This document shows, piece after piece, positions 1-8,263 of a DNA stretch of 14,996 nucleotides (the stretch's first letter is position 1; every line of letters begins with the position of its first letter). A program made the position numbers and the translations under genes. The stretch is from an uncultured Butyrivibrio sp. Lineage in GTDB: Bacteria; Bacillota; Clostridia; Lachnospirales; Lachnospiraceae. The stretch is taken from NCBI GenBank assembly GCA_910577605.1, contig CAJTON010000004.1:65029-80024 (forward strand). The letters are read 5' to 3'. The notes beneath the pieces were generated by a model. That model saw only the letters and a list, made by a program, of their open reading frames with translations, was not told the origin of the DNA and made no database searches.

Positions 1-315
1 TTTGGCGTGATATCCGAAAAATGCCGCCGACATAAGCGCGAGCGCAAGTCTTGTATTAGCGGTCCTGATAACGGCAACATTTTCAAGCTCTTTGGTTATC
101 TCGATATCACGCTCGACGATTATTGCCGAAGCGCCGTTTGCGGCAACATTTTTGATAAAGTCATGCCCGTCGAATACGGCTCCGCATATGCAGATAAAAA
201 CGTCGCCATGCTTTACTTTTTCCCTTGAATCATATACGATCCGTTTTATTTCAACAGCGCTGTCGCCATTAATTAATTCGTAATTTAATTTACTTAACAA
301 TTCGCCAAGCTTCAT
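1..315 (-). CDS. murE: UDP-N-acetylmuramoyl-tripeptide synthetase MurE, N-terminal part (3' end beyond the window)
   Basis: An open minus-strand frame starts with ATG at 315 and runs off the left edge, giving about 105 residues. It begins MKLGELLSKLNYELING and holds the MurE N-terminal UDP-MurNAc-L-Ala-D-Glu binding region: VYDSREKVKHGDVFICICG, then the DGHDFI and NGASAIIVE segments, then NTRLALALMSAAFF. In this family the enzyme adds the third stem-peptide residue to the cytoplasmic peptidoglycan precursor. The ATP loop and the DNPR-type motif that separates diaminopimelate from lysine enzymes lie outside the window, so the amino acid added cannot be told. A GGGAGG ribosome site lies 11 nt before the ATG, and the gene starts 21 bp after the folD stop, so it belongs to the same operon. 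A MurF identity is unlikely because a full murF lies two genes upstream. Confidence 0.9.
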   Translation of the reverse strand, partial: MKLGELLSKLNYELINGDSAVEIKRIVYDSREKVKHGDVFICICGAVFDGHDFIKNVAANGASAIIVERDIEITKELENVAVIRTANTRLALALMSAAFFGYHAK

Positions 316-336
316 ATTTTACCGAGCCTCCCGATA

Positions 337-1197
337 TTATTTCTGCAAATCGACTGACGCGACGCAATTGTTCATAAGCATCGCGATAGTCATGGGTCCC
401 ACTCCTCCCGGTACGGGAGTTATAGCCGACGCAACAGGCTCCACACTGTCATAATCCACATCACCGCACAGAATCGCCTTTCCGCTATCTGATACTCCCA
501 TTCTGTGTATTCCGACATCTATGACCGCTGCGCCCTCCTTAACGTATTCTTTTGTGATAAATTTGGGTTTTCCTATCGCCACGACAAGAATATCGGCGCG
601 TTTAGTGACCTCTTTGAGGTCGGCTGTTTTGGAATGGCACACCGTGACCGTTCCGTTCTCGCGAAGCAAAAGCATCGCCATAGGCTTGCCTACGATATTG
701 CTGCGCCCGACAACTACGCATTCTTTTCCCGCTATTTCGATACCGCTTCTTTTGATTAGCTCGATTATTCCGGCTGGGGTACAGGACACAAAGCCCTTCT
801 GCCCGATGCTGAGCGCTCCCACGCTCTGCGGATGGAAACCGTCGACATCCTTGAGAGGATCAATGGACTTTATCACCTTATCCTCGTCGATATGTGCCGG
901 CAGCGGAAGCTGCACAAGAATACCGTTTACATCGTCTCTCCGGTTCAGACTGTCTATCAGCTCCAGAAGTTTCGCCTCAGTCGTTTCCTCAGGAAGCTCA
1001 TACGCAAGAGATTTTATTCCTATATACTCGCACGCCTTTTTCTTGTTGCCGACATAAACGCTCGACGCGCCGTCGTTTCCTACCTGTATGACCGCAAGGC
1101 ATATCTGTGTTCCCTCCGCCTTAAACGCCGCTACTTTATCTTTCAGTTCATCCTTTATCTGCTTTGAAATAAGCTTACCGTCAATTATTTTTGCCAT
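337..1197 (-). CDS. folD: bifunctional methylenetetrahydrofolate dehydrogenase / methenyltetrahydrofolate cyclohydrolase FolD
   Basis: The 286-residue product has the usual FolD length. FolD interconverts 5,10-methylene-, 5,10-methenyl- and 10-formyl-tetrahydrofolate with NADP(H). The YxxxK catalytic pair is visible as Y48 and K52 in YVGNKKKACEYIGI. VQLPLP is at about 95-100, KDVDGFHP at 116-123, the nucleotide-binding GRSNIVGKP at 164-172, and the C-terminal signature TPVPGGVGPMT near the end. I place the start at the ATG at 1197 because homologues begin with this MAKIIDGK-type sequence and AAGGAG lies 10 nt upstream. The frame is open for ten more codons, but that extension has no family match. 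The first 17 nt overlap the end of murF, which suggests translational coupling. Its partner reaction, formate activation by Fhs, is encoded two genes upstream. Confidence 0.97.
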   Translation of the reverse strand: MAKIIDGKLISKQIKDELKDKVAAFKAEGTQICLAVIQVGNDGASSVYVGNKKKACEYIGIKSLAYELPEETTEAKLLELIDSLNRRDDVNGILVQLPLPAHIDEDKVIKSIDPLKDVDGFHPQSVGALSIGQKGFVSCTPAGIIELIKRSGIEIAGKECVVVGRSNIVGKPMAMLLLRENGTVTVCHSKTADLKEVTKRADILVVAIGKPKFITKEYVKEGAAVIDVGIHRMGVSDSGKAILCGDVDYDSVEPVASAITPVPGGVGPMTIAMLMNNCVASVDLQK

Positions 1198-2572
1198 TAC
1201 CGTATCTCTCCTTAAAATATTCCGCACATTCGTTAAGTTTCATTCCTCTCGACGCTTTAAACAAGACCGCGTCGCCCGTATGCATAGTATGCATAAGATA
1301 TTCGTTTATATCCGCGCGGCTGTCGCATCTGACAATATTAATTCGTGAATTAATTTCTGCACCGTTCGCAATATGCTCAGCAAGTTCTCCAAATACTATA
1401 AGCTCGTCAACTTTCTGCCTGCTTATAAATTCTCCCACCTCACAGTGATAGCGCGGCGAGTCCGGTCCCAGTTCAAGCATATCGCCGAGAACGGCTACAC
1501 GTCTGCCATCCGCCTTCACAGTACATAGCACCTCGATTCCCGCCTTCATTGAATCGGGGCTTGCGTTGTAGGAGTCGTCGATTACCGTCACTCCGCATAT
1601 ACTGCTTATCTGCTGACGCATACTTACCCCGCCGTATTCCTCAAGCGCTTTCACCGCACGATCAAGCGGCACGCTGTAACGGTCCGCGACAGCCAGCGCG
1701 ACAAGCGCGTTGCGCACATTGTGCATACCCGGCACCTTCAAGGTCGTATGATATGTTATACTACCCGCGATAACCGCGTCAAACTCCGTTCGCTCCCCGT
1801 CGCTTACAATGTTCACCGCGCGGTAGTCGTTATTTTCCCCAAGCCCGAAAAGCACGGCGTCGTGCCGCAGCTTTCCCATATGCCTCAGAAGTATTTCGTC
1901 GTCTCCGTTCAGGAAAACACAGCCGTCCTGCACTAAAGCGTCCTCAATATGAAATTTCTCGTCGCAGATCCCGTCCTGAGTTCCAAGCGCCTCGATATGC
2001 GAAACTCCGATATTTGTTACGACAGCGCAATCCAAAGTCAGAAGCTCCGCAAGGCGCTTCATCTCTCCCGGCATACTCATGCCCATCTCAATTACCGCTA
2101 TCTCGTCTTCGGAGGAAATTCTGACAAGCGTGCCCGGCACTCCTATCTGACTGTTGCTGTTTCCCTCGGTCTTAAAAACATTAAACCCCGCCGAAAGCGC
2201 ACAGGCTATCATCTCCTTGGTGGTCGTCTTGCCGACGCTTCCGGTGATGCCTATTTTAGGAATATCCATGCGGTTTCCGTATTCCCTGCCTATCTCCTGC
2301 ATCGCAGTCACGGTATTTTCCACTCTTATGCAAGGCACCGGCTTATCCATCTCGTCATGTTCGCCGGTCAGCACCGCCTTCGCGCCGTTTGCGATGGCGT
2401 CGTCTATAAATCTGTGCGCGTCCACCCTTTCTCCGATTATCGGGACAAAAAGACATCTTCTGTCAATGGCATTGGAATTCGTGCTTATCGTTTCAATCAC
2501 GGTTTCGGGCGATCCGCACAAAAGCCGCCCGCCCGTCGCCTCCAAAATATCCTTAACCTTAAAATTCTGCAT
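1181..2572 (-). CDS. murF: UDP-N-acetylmuramoyl-tripeptide–D-alanyl-D-alanine ligase MurF
   Basis: The 463-residue product completes the cytoplasmic UDP-MurNAc-pentapeptide by adding D-Ala-D-Ala at the cost of ATP. The N-terminal substrate domain includes TNSNAIDRRCLFVPIIGERVD. The Mur-ligase P-loop GITGSVGKTTTK is at 108-119, followed by TEGNSNSQIGVP, then NIGVSHIEALGT, then DDSYNASPDSM, which is typical of MurF. The start is the ATG at 2572, with AGGAG 5 nt upstream. A GTG two codons earlier (2578) would overlap that ribosome site. Only 8 bp separate the start from the fhs stop, and the ribosome site abuts that stop codon, so re-initiation by ribosomes finishing fhs is plausible. The frameshift in fhs could then weaken murF translation. 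Its 3' end overlaps folD by 17 nt. Confidence 0.97.
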   Translation of the reverse strand: MQNFKVKDILEATGGRLLCGSPETVIETISTNSNAIDRRCLFVPIIGERVDAHRFIDDAIANGAKAVLTGEHDEMDKPVPCIRVENTVTAMQEIGREYGNRMDIPKIGITGSVGKTTTKEMIACALSAGFNVFKTEGNSNSQIGVPGTLVRISSEDEIAVIEMGMSMPGEMKRLAELLTLDCAVVTNIGVSHIEALGTQDGICDEKFHIEDALVQDGCVFLNGDDEILLRHMGKLRHDAVLFGLGENNDYRAVNIVSDGERTEFDAVIAGSITYHTTLKVPGMHNVRNALVALAVADRYSVPLDRAVKALEEYGGVSMRQQISSICGVTVIDDSYNASPDSMKAGIEVLCTVKADGRRVAVLGDMLELGPDSPRYHCEVGEFISRQKVDELIVFGELAEHIANGAEINSRINIVRCDSRADINEYLMHTMHTGDAVLFKASRGMKLNECAEYFKERYGNGKNN

Positions 2573-2580
2573 ACCCACTC

Positions 2581-4265
2581 CTAAAACAATCCGGTTATTT
2601 TGTTCTGCTCTTCGTCATAATCGATTCTCTCCGCCGCCGGAACCTTTGGAAGACCCGGCATCGTCATTATCGTCCCGGTGATCGCGACAACAAAGCCAGC
2701 TCCCGCGCTCACATACGCCTCGCGCACGTTCAGCTTGAAATTCTCTGGCCTGCCCAAAAGCTCAGGCTCATCCGAAAGCGAATACTGTGTCTTCGCCATA
2801 CACACCGGAAGCCTGCCAAAGCCCATAGCCTCAAGCTTTTCAAGCGTCTTTGAGGCTGCCGGGGCAAAATTCACCCCATCCGCGCCGTAAATCTTTGTCG
2901 CAACGGCGTTTATTTTATCCTTGAGGAGCATATCGTCCGTATATGTCAGAGTAAAGGGCTTATGCTCCTTTGATACGGCCTCGACTACCTTTCTGGCAAG
3001 GCATTCTCCGCCCTCGCCGCCTTTTTCCCACACCTCGGCGAGCGCAAATTCACAGCCCATAGCTTCAACGTGTTCTTTTATAAAATTATGTTCGGCTTCC
3101 GTATCTGTTACAAAAGAATTTAAGGTCACGACGACATTTACGCCAAAGCCCTGCATATTTTCTATATGTTTGTCCAGATTTACGATACCCTTAGCCAGAG
3201 CGTCAAGATTCTCCGAGCCAAGATCCGCCTTGGCGACGCCTCCGTTGTATTTAAGCGCGCGCACCGTCGCGACTATCACCGTGCACGACGGAACAATGCC
3301 GGTACGAGTCCCGCCATACGGCATTTAATGTCGAGGAACTTTTCCGCGCCAAGATCCGCGCCGAAGCCCGCCTCCGTCACGACATAATCCGCAAGCTTTA
3401 ACGCCATTCTTGTCGCCCTCACGCTGTTGCAGCCATGCGCGATATTGGCGAACGGACCTCCGTGAACGATCGCCGGAGTATGCTCGAGCGTCTGAATGAG
3501 ATTAGGCTTGATCGCATCCTTAAGAAGCGCCGCCATTGCCCCGACAGCCTTTAGATCCCCCGCCGTAACGGGTTCTCCCGCGTAATTGTACGCCACGATT
3601 ATCCTTGAAAGGCGCTTTTTAAGATCGCTCATGTCCTCTGCAAGACAAAGGATCGCCATAATTTCGGAGGCGACCGTTATAATAAAATGATCTTCCCTGA
3701 CAACTCCGTCTGCCTTAGCGCCAAGCCCGACAACAATATTGCGCAGCGCGCGGTCGTTCATATCAAGGCATCTTTTCCACACGACCTGTCTTGTATCTAT
3801 ACCAAGCTGATTTCCCTGCTGTATATGATTGTCGAGCATCGCCGCCAAAAGATTATTGGCGCTCGTTATCGCGTGAAAATCGCCGGTAAAATGCAGATTC
3901 AAATCCTCCATAGGCACTACCTGCGAATATCCTCCGCCCGCCGCTCCGCCTTTTACGCCGAAGCACGGACCGAGCGAAGGCTCTCTGAGCGCGACAATCG
4001 TTTTTTTGCCTATGCGGTTAAGCGCCTGCGTCAGACCTATGCTGACAGTAGTCTTTCCCTCTCCTGCCGGAGTGGGATTTATCGCCGTGACAAGGATCAG
4101 CTTTCCGTCCGGATTGTCCGCCACTCTTTTTTCCAGCTCGTCGGAAAGCTTGGCTTTGTAATTTCCGTAAAACTCAAGCTCCTCCTCTTTGATTCCCGCT
4201 TTCGCGGCAACGTCCTTGATATGCCATAGACTGGCCTCCTGTGCGATTTCAATATCTGATTTCAT
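2581..4265 (-). pseudogene. fhs: formate–tetrahydrofolate ligase Fhs, frame broken by an 11-nt insertion
   Basis: FTHFS makes 10-formyl-tetrahydrofolate from formate, ATP and tetrahydrofolate. The N-terminal frame (4265 to 3276) opens MKSDIEIAQEASLWHI and carries the ATP loop TPAGEGKTT at 65-73, then REPSLGPCFGVKGGAAGGG and HFTGDFHAITSANNLLAA, all characteristic. It runs normally to CRMAGLVP (P322), turns into unrelated sequence and stops at 3276. The rest (TVIVATVRALKYNGG onward, to TAG at 2581) is in another frame. Removing 11 nt (3289-3299) rejoins the halves as CRMAGLVPSCTVIVATVRA and gives 557 residues, the usual family length of about 556-559. The ATG at 3324 in the second frame lies inside the overlap and is not a natural start. 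AAAGGA lies 6 nt before the ATG at 4265, and ftsK ends 29 bp upstream. The break could be a real mutation or an assembly fault. The rest of the gene looks intact, which favours a recent or artefactual break. Confidence 0.93.
3290..3311 (-). repeat. 11-bp imperfect tandem duplication that breaks fhs
   Basis: Read on the minus strand, GGACTCGTACC (3311-3301) is followed directly by GGCATTGTTCC (3300-3290). The units match at 7 of 11 positions. In the fhs frame the first with its next G reads GGA CTC GTA CCG (GLVP). The second with its next G reads GGC ATT GTT CCG (GIVP). The four differences fall at third codon positions, plus one first position giving Leu/Ile. That is how two alleles of the same codons differ, not how a fresh slippage copy would look. 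The net gain of 11 nt shifts the frame. Confidence 0.85.
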
Positions 4266-4294
4266 TGCAAATCCTTTCTGCCGACGGCAATATT

Positions 4295-7099
4295 TTAATT
4301 ATTCCTAAGATACTCTTCAAATTCGGCAAGCGTCATAAGCACCTTGCGCGGCTTTGTTCCCTCCTCGGGTCCGACTACTCCCGCGTCGCAAAGCTGGTCC
4401 ATTATTCTCGCCGCGCGGTTAAAGCCTATTTTGTATACCCTCTGAAGCATTCCGATGGATGCGCGTTCTTTTTCTATGATAAAACGCCCCGCCTCTCCGA
4501 AATACTGGTCCCTGTCGCCTCCGAAGCTCTGACTCTCCTCAAACGCCGGATTATTCAGCTTTCCGCTCACCGTCTCGCTGTACTCCACGCTGTCGCAATG
4601 CTCCTTAAGGAATTCGACGACCGCCGAGACCTCCTCGTCGGACACGAACGCTCCCTGCACTCTCGCGGGCTTCTGATAGCCCTGCGGATAAAAGAGCATA
4701 TCTCCTTTTCCGAGAAGCTTTTCCGCGCCGACCATGTCTATTATAGTCCTTGAGTCAACTCCCGAAGAAACTGAAAAAGCGATCCTTGAAGGCACATTTG
4801 CCTTGATAAGCCCGGTTATTACGTTTACGCTCGGTCTCTGCGTCGCGATTATAAGATGTATCCCGGCTGCCCTCGCAAGCTGGGCGAGCCTTACTATAGC
4901 GTCCTCCACCTCGTTTGAAGCTACCATCATAAGGTCGGCAAGCTCGTCAACGATAATAACTATCTGCGGAAGCTTGACAGGCTTGTTTTCATCCTCTGAA
5001 TCCAAAAGCGCCTCTACTTTTTCATTATAGCCTTTTAGGTCGCGCACTCCGTACTGAGCGAACTTCTGATATCTGTCGGTCATTTCTGCGACAGCCCAGT
5101 TGAGCGCTCCCGCCGCCTTTTTCGGATCGGTCACAACGGGTATCATAAGATGCGGTATCCCGTTGTAAACGCTTAACTCGACCACCTTCGGATCGACCAT
5201 TATAAGCTTAACGTCGTCCGGCTTCGCCTTATACAGAATACTCATTATTATCGTATTGATGCACACGGACTTACCTGATCCGGTAGCTCCCGCGATAAGC
5301 AAATGCGGCATCTTCGCTATGTCCGTCATTACTATCTGTCCGGCTATATCCTTACCTGCCGCAAAAGCTATGCTTGACGGATGCTTCTTAAACTCGCTGC
5401 TGCAGATAAGATCTCCTAACATTACCCCGGAATTCTCCTTATTGGGAACTTCGATTCCCACCGCCGCCTTGCCCGGTATCGGCGCCTCTATCCTTATATC
5501 CGCGGCGGCAAGGTTAAGCTTAATATCGTCGGCAAGCGAAACGATTTTGCTCACCTTTACTCCCTGTTCCGGCTGAATCTCATACCTCGTTACGGCAGGT
5601 CCGCAGCTTACGTCCGTCACGGTGACTTTTACACCGAAATTAGCAAGCGTCTGCTGAAGCTTCATCGCGGTGTTTTTAAGCTCCTCCTTGTCCGCGCCGC
5701 CGTTTTTGCCGCTGCCTCTCTTAAGCAGACTAAGCGGAGGAAAAACATATTTGCGCGGTTTTTTCTTAGGCTGCAAAGGAGTCTGTGAAGGCGCTTTTTC
5801 CTGCTCCGTCTGCGTCATTTGTTCCGCATCGTTTGCAACCGGGGCATCCGCTCCGGTATGGGCAGGATAAACAGTACCGTCCGCCTGTATGTCCTCCGAC
5901 GCGCTTTTTTTCCTGTCCTCAAGCTCCCTCTCGAACTCCTCCCTGACAAGGCTCATGTCAATATATTCTGTTCCGCTCTCCTGCTCAGACTCAGTGTAGA
6001 ATTCCGGTTGTATCTCTTCCTCGTCAAAACCCCCGAAATCCCCGACAGGACTGCTCTGCTCCTCCTCGTAATGCTTCATAGCGTATTCGCTTACGTCCTG
6101 CGCGTTCATATATCTGTCGTCCTCGTCAAAGGGAACGATTTCCGCGGAGCTTTGAGCCTTCTCAAAATTGAACACCTGCTCCTTCGGAGGTTCTTCCTTA
6201 ATATTTCTCTCCGGTTTGATAAGCTTGTCAAGCCGTTCAAGCTTTGCCGCCTTATCGCTTTCTCCGTCATCGGCGGTCTTTAACGCCTTATCCGCGCCGG
6301 CTGCGGTTATTTCATGAATATCCTCGCCGCCGTCCGCGTTTTCTTTGACGATCTCGGTGTCGAACGTCACGCCCTGAACCTTATCGGCAGCTCTCTTTAA
6401 TCTGTTCTCCTCGCGTATCTTGCGCTTTTCTTCAACATTTTCCCGATACTGCTCCACGTCCTTTACAGTGGTATCGTAAACCTTCCTGCCGCCTTTTTTC
6501 AGCCCCGCTATAAACGAACGCTCGGATATAACCACAACGCCTATGATTATCAGTACAATGTCTATTATGTATGCGCCTATCGTTCCGAACCATGTCACAA
6601 GAAGCTTGCACACAGAACCGCCGAAAAATCCGCCGCCGTTTTTATGCGCCGAGCATTCCGTATAGTACTGTGTGAATTTCCACTCAGACGCGTGCGCTCC
6701 GCTTATAAGCTGTATCAGCGTGCACAGAAGGATCATTACGAGAACTCCCGCGATTATTTTGATCCGGGCGACCGAATTGTTTTTGTTCGATATCGCAAAA
6801 ATAGTTCCGCCGAAAAGAATCAGCGGGAATATGTATGCAACCAGTCCGAAAAGCCCGAAGAAAAACGAGCTTATTCCCGCGCCGACAACGCCTCCCACGC
6901 CGAAATTGGCTATAAAAAATATGATCGAGAGCGCGAGCGTTATAAGAACCGCCGCTTCTCTGGCTATTCCTCCGCGCCTGCCCTGCGGCGCGGCTTTTTT
7001 GCTTCCTCCCTTAGACGTACTCCGTTTAGCGCTGCCCTGAGCCGTATTTCTGCGTCCCGCGGCAGCGGTGGTTTTCTTTTTACTGTTTCCTGTTGCCAT
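4295..7099 (-). CDS. ftsK: DNA translocase FtsK/SpoIIIE
   Basis: The 934-residue product is a membrane-anchored hexameric DNA pump that clears chromosome DNA from the division or sporulation septum. A Lys-rich cytoplasmic tail (about 1-45) precedes a cluster of hydrophobic segments (about 48-195, probably four helices). A long acidic, Gln/Glu-rich linker follows (about 200-440). The motor starts with the alpha/beta region (AAADIRIEAPIPGKAAVGIEVPN). Walker A is GATGSGKS at 604-611, Walker B is IVIIVDELADL with D718-E719, and RLAQLARAAGIHLIIATQRPS follows. The C-terminal gamma winged helix (RASIGMLQRVYKIGFNRAARIMDQL) would read KOPS/SRS-type sites. The ATG at 7099 has GGGAG 7 nt upstream, and the gene starts 13 bp after uppP. 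The sequence alone does not tell a vegetative FtsK from a SpoIIIE role, but the TepA-like gene nearby resembles the spoIIIE neighbourhood of Bacillus. Confidence 0.97.
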   Translation of the reverse strand: MATGNSKKKTTAAAGRRNTAQGSAKRSTSKGGSKKAAPQGRRGGIAREAAVLITLALSIIFFIANFGVGGVVGAGISSFFFGLFGLVAYIFPLILFGGTIFAISNKNNSVARIKIIAGVLVMILLCTLIQLISGAHASEWKFTQYYTECSAHKNGGGFFGGSVCKLLVTWFGTIGAYIIDIVLIIIGVVVISERSFIAGLKKGGRKVYDTTVKDVEQYRENVEEKRKIREENRLKRAADKVQGVTFDTEIVKENADGGEDIHEITAAGADKALKTADDGESDKAAKLERLDKLIKPERNIKEEPPKEQVFNFEKAQSSAEIVPFDEDDRYMNAQDVSEYAMKHYEEEQSSPVGDFGGFDEEEIQPEFYTESEQESGTEYIDMSLVREEFERELEDRKKSASEDIQADGTVYPAHTGADAPVANDAEQMTQTEQEKAPSQTPLQPKKKPRKYVFPPLSLLKRGSGKNGGADKEELKNTAMKLQQTLANFGVKVTVTDVSCGPAVTRYEIQPEQGVKVSKIVSLADDIKLNLAAADIRIEAPIPGKAAVGIEVPNKENSGVMLGDLICSSEFKKHPSSIAFAAGKDIAGQIVMTDIAKMPHLLIAGATGSGKSVCINTIIMSILYKAKPDDVKLIMVDPKVVELSVYNGIPHLMIPVVTDPKKAAGALNWAVAEMTDRYQKFAQYGVRDLKGYNEKVEALLDSEDENKPVKLPQIVIIVDELADLMMVASNEVEDAIVRLAQLARAAGIHLIIATQRPSVNVITGLIKANVPSRIAFSVSSGVDSRTIIDMVGAEKLLGKGDMLFYPQGYQKPARVQGAFVSDEEVSAVVEFLKEHCDSVEYSETVSGKLNNPAFEESQSFGGDRDQYFGEAGRFIIEKERASIGMLQRVYKIGFNRAARIMDQLCDAGVVGPEEGTKPRKVLMTLAEFEEYLRNN

Positions 7100-7112
7100 C
7101 TTAGCACTCCCG

Positions 7113-7991
7113 TTACCTTGTAATCAATGAATATCCAATAGCTACAAGTCCTATTACAAGACAGTAGACCGCAAATCCGATATATCTTTTGCTTCTTATA
7201 AGCTTCATCATAAATTTAAGGCTCACCAGCCCGACTCCGAACGCCGCAAGCGTTCCCAATATGTATCCCGGAAGGTTTGAAGAACCGAACGCCTCGTTTT
7301 TCAAATCGCCTATCTTAACGACCATTGCCCCGATTATCGCCGGAATCGACATGATAAAAGAATATTTTACCGCAAGCTTTTTATTGTATCCGAGCATAAG
7401 CCCCGTGGAGATCGTCGTCCCTGAACGCGAAAGCCCCGGCATAGTGGCTATTCCCTGTGCGATTCCCATTATAAAAGCGCTTGAATACGGGGCGTTCTTT
7501 ATCCTTACCGTACCGTCAGAATGCCTGTCCGCAAGAAAAAGAAGTCCCGCCGTAAGGATAAGGCAGATACCGACTATCCATAATTTTCCAGATGCCATTC
7601 CCACAAGCTCGTTGCCGACGATCCCCAGTATACCGGTAGGTATTGTTGAAATAAGCACCATTATGACTAATTTCCTGTATGAAGAATTTATAACCTTAAA
7701 ATATGTATATCTGTTATCGCCCTTTTTTCTTTTGATAAAAATAAGAAAGTTGGCAAATACAGTCATTATCATACCCCAGAATTCACGCAGCATTCCCCCT
7801 ATATCCTCACGGAACACGACGATGACCGCCGCAAGCGTTCCCATATGGAGCAGAACGTCGAAATAATTTCCTGAATCCAGCTCCAGCTTGAACACCTGCC
7901 TGAAGATCGCCAAATGCCCCGAGCTGCTCACGGGCAGAAATTCAGTTATCCCCTGAACAAGTCCCATAAGCAAAGCCTTTAGTATATTCAC
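7113..7991 (-). CDS. uppP: undecaprenyl-diphosphatase UppP/BacA
   Basis: The 292-residue polytopic membrane enzyme removes a phosphate from undecaprenyl diphosphate, which recycles the lipid carrier for peptidoglycan and underlies bacitracin tolerance. The family signature EFLPVSSSGHL is at 17-27 (E17, S23-S24, H26). The second signature, PGLSRSGTTIS, starts at P185. The remaining sequence is mostly hydrophobic helices, for example LVIMVLISTIPTGILGIVG. I chose GTG at 7991 as the start because AAGGAGG lies 9 nt upstream and homologues begin at this point. The frame stays open upstream to 8171, but those 60 codons run through a non-coding repeat. The gene follows a leader of about 300 nt from the promoter at 8299-8327, and it is the first gene of the uppP-ftsK-fhs-murF-folD-murE run. 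Confidence 0.97.
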   Translation of the reverse strand: MNILKALLMGLVQGITEFLPVSSSGHLAIFRQVFKLELDSGNYFDVLLHMGTLAAVIVVFREDIGGMLREFWGMIMTVFANFLIFIKRKKGDNRYTYFKVINSSYRKLVIMVLISTIPTGILGIVGNELVGMASGKLWIVGICLILTAGLLFLADRHSDGTVRIKNAPYSSAFIMGIAQGIATMPGLSRSGTTISTGLMLGYNKKLAVKYSFIMSIPAIIGAMVVKIGDLKNEAFGSSNLPGYILGTLAAFGVGLVSLKFMMKLIRSKRYIGFAVYCLVIGLVAIGYSLITR

Positions 7992-8071
7992 TTTTTTGTT
8001 CCTCCTTAATAATTCTCCACTCCTGTAAGCCAAACGCAATCCGAAAGCGCGCGCTCCGCTCCGTGCCAAAC

Positions 8072-8088
8072 AGGCGCCACCGGCGCCT
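8072..8088 (-). other. perfect GC-rich hairpin in the uppP leader
   Basis: The arms aggcgcc (8072-8078) and ggcgcct (8082-8088) form a 7-bp perfect stem with a 3-nt loop. It lies directly after the second repeat copy in the transcript. In RNA sense it is flanked by GTGC and GCAC, which could extend the fold. No U-tract follows, so it is not an intrinsic terminator. Confidence 0.6.
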
Positions 8089-8092
8089 AGCA

Positions 8093-8144
8093 CCCTATAA
8101 AAACAGCCATAGTCATCCCTTGCTGCACGCACCAGGTCTGCCTC
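8093..8144 (-). repeat. 52-bp direct repeat, copy nearer uppP
   Basis: This copy matches 8212-8263 at 49 of 52 positions. The only differences are three adjacent bases (cat against a cgt-type triplet at 8115-8117). On the minus strand it opens GAGGCAGACCTGGTGCGTGC and ends CTGTTTTTATAGGG. Weaker similarity continues on the promoter-proximal side (a GCAGTG and a short A-run in front of each copy). Confidence 0.9.
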
Positions 8145-8211
8145 GTTTTCCACACTGCTTCCGCAGTGCACGCTCTAAGCCGCTTCGCGTCTTCTCGCTC
8201 GCGGGCATCCG

Positions 8212-8263
8212 CCCTATAAAAACAGCCATAGTCCGTCCTTGCTGCACGCACCAGGTCTGCCTC
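8212..8263 (-). repeat. 52-bp direct repeat, copy nearer the promoter
   Basis: This is the partner of 8093-8144, 119 bp away. In the transcript it comes first, about 30-80 nt after the predicted start site. It is followed by a small GGGC/GCCC hairpin where the other copy is followed by the larger GC-rich hairpin. Each unit therefore seems to be a conserved block plus a variable stem. Confidence 0.9.

Noticed and set aside
2581..3324. A separate 247-codon gene beginning at the ATG at 3324
   Set aside because: It is the C-terminal part of fhs. The ATG lies inside the overlap with the N-terminal frame, and its first residues do not match the family until after the insertion.
3276..3324. Programmed ribosomal frameshift in fhs
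   Set aside because: I see no slippery heptamer or downstream structure, the family is not known for frameshifting, and the mismatch is exactly an 11-nt near-duplication.
7992..8171. A 60-codon N-terminal extension of UppP
   Set aside because: It translates the repeat element. The GTG at 7991 has an ideal AAGGAGG and matches the start of the family.
8093..8263. CRISPR array
   Set aside because: Only two copies of a 52-bp block exist, with a 67-bp interval of hairpin-forming sequence, and no cas gene is present.
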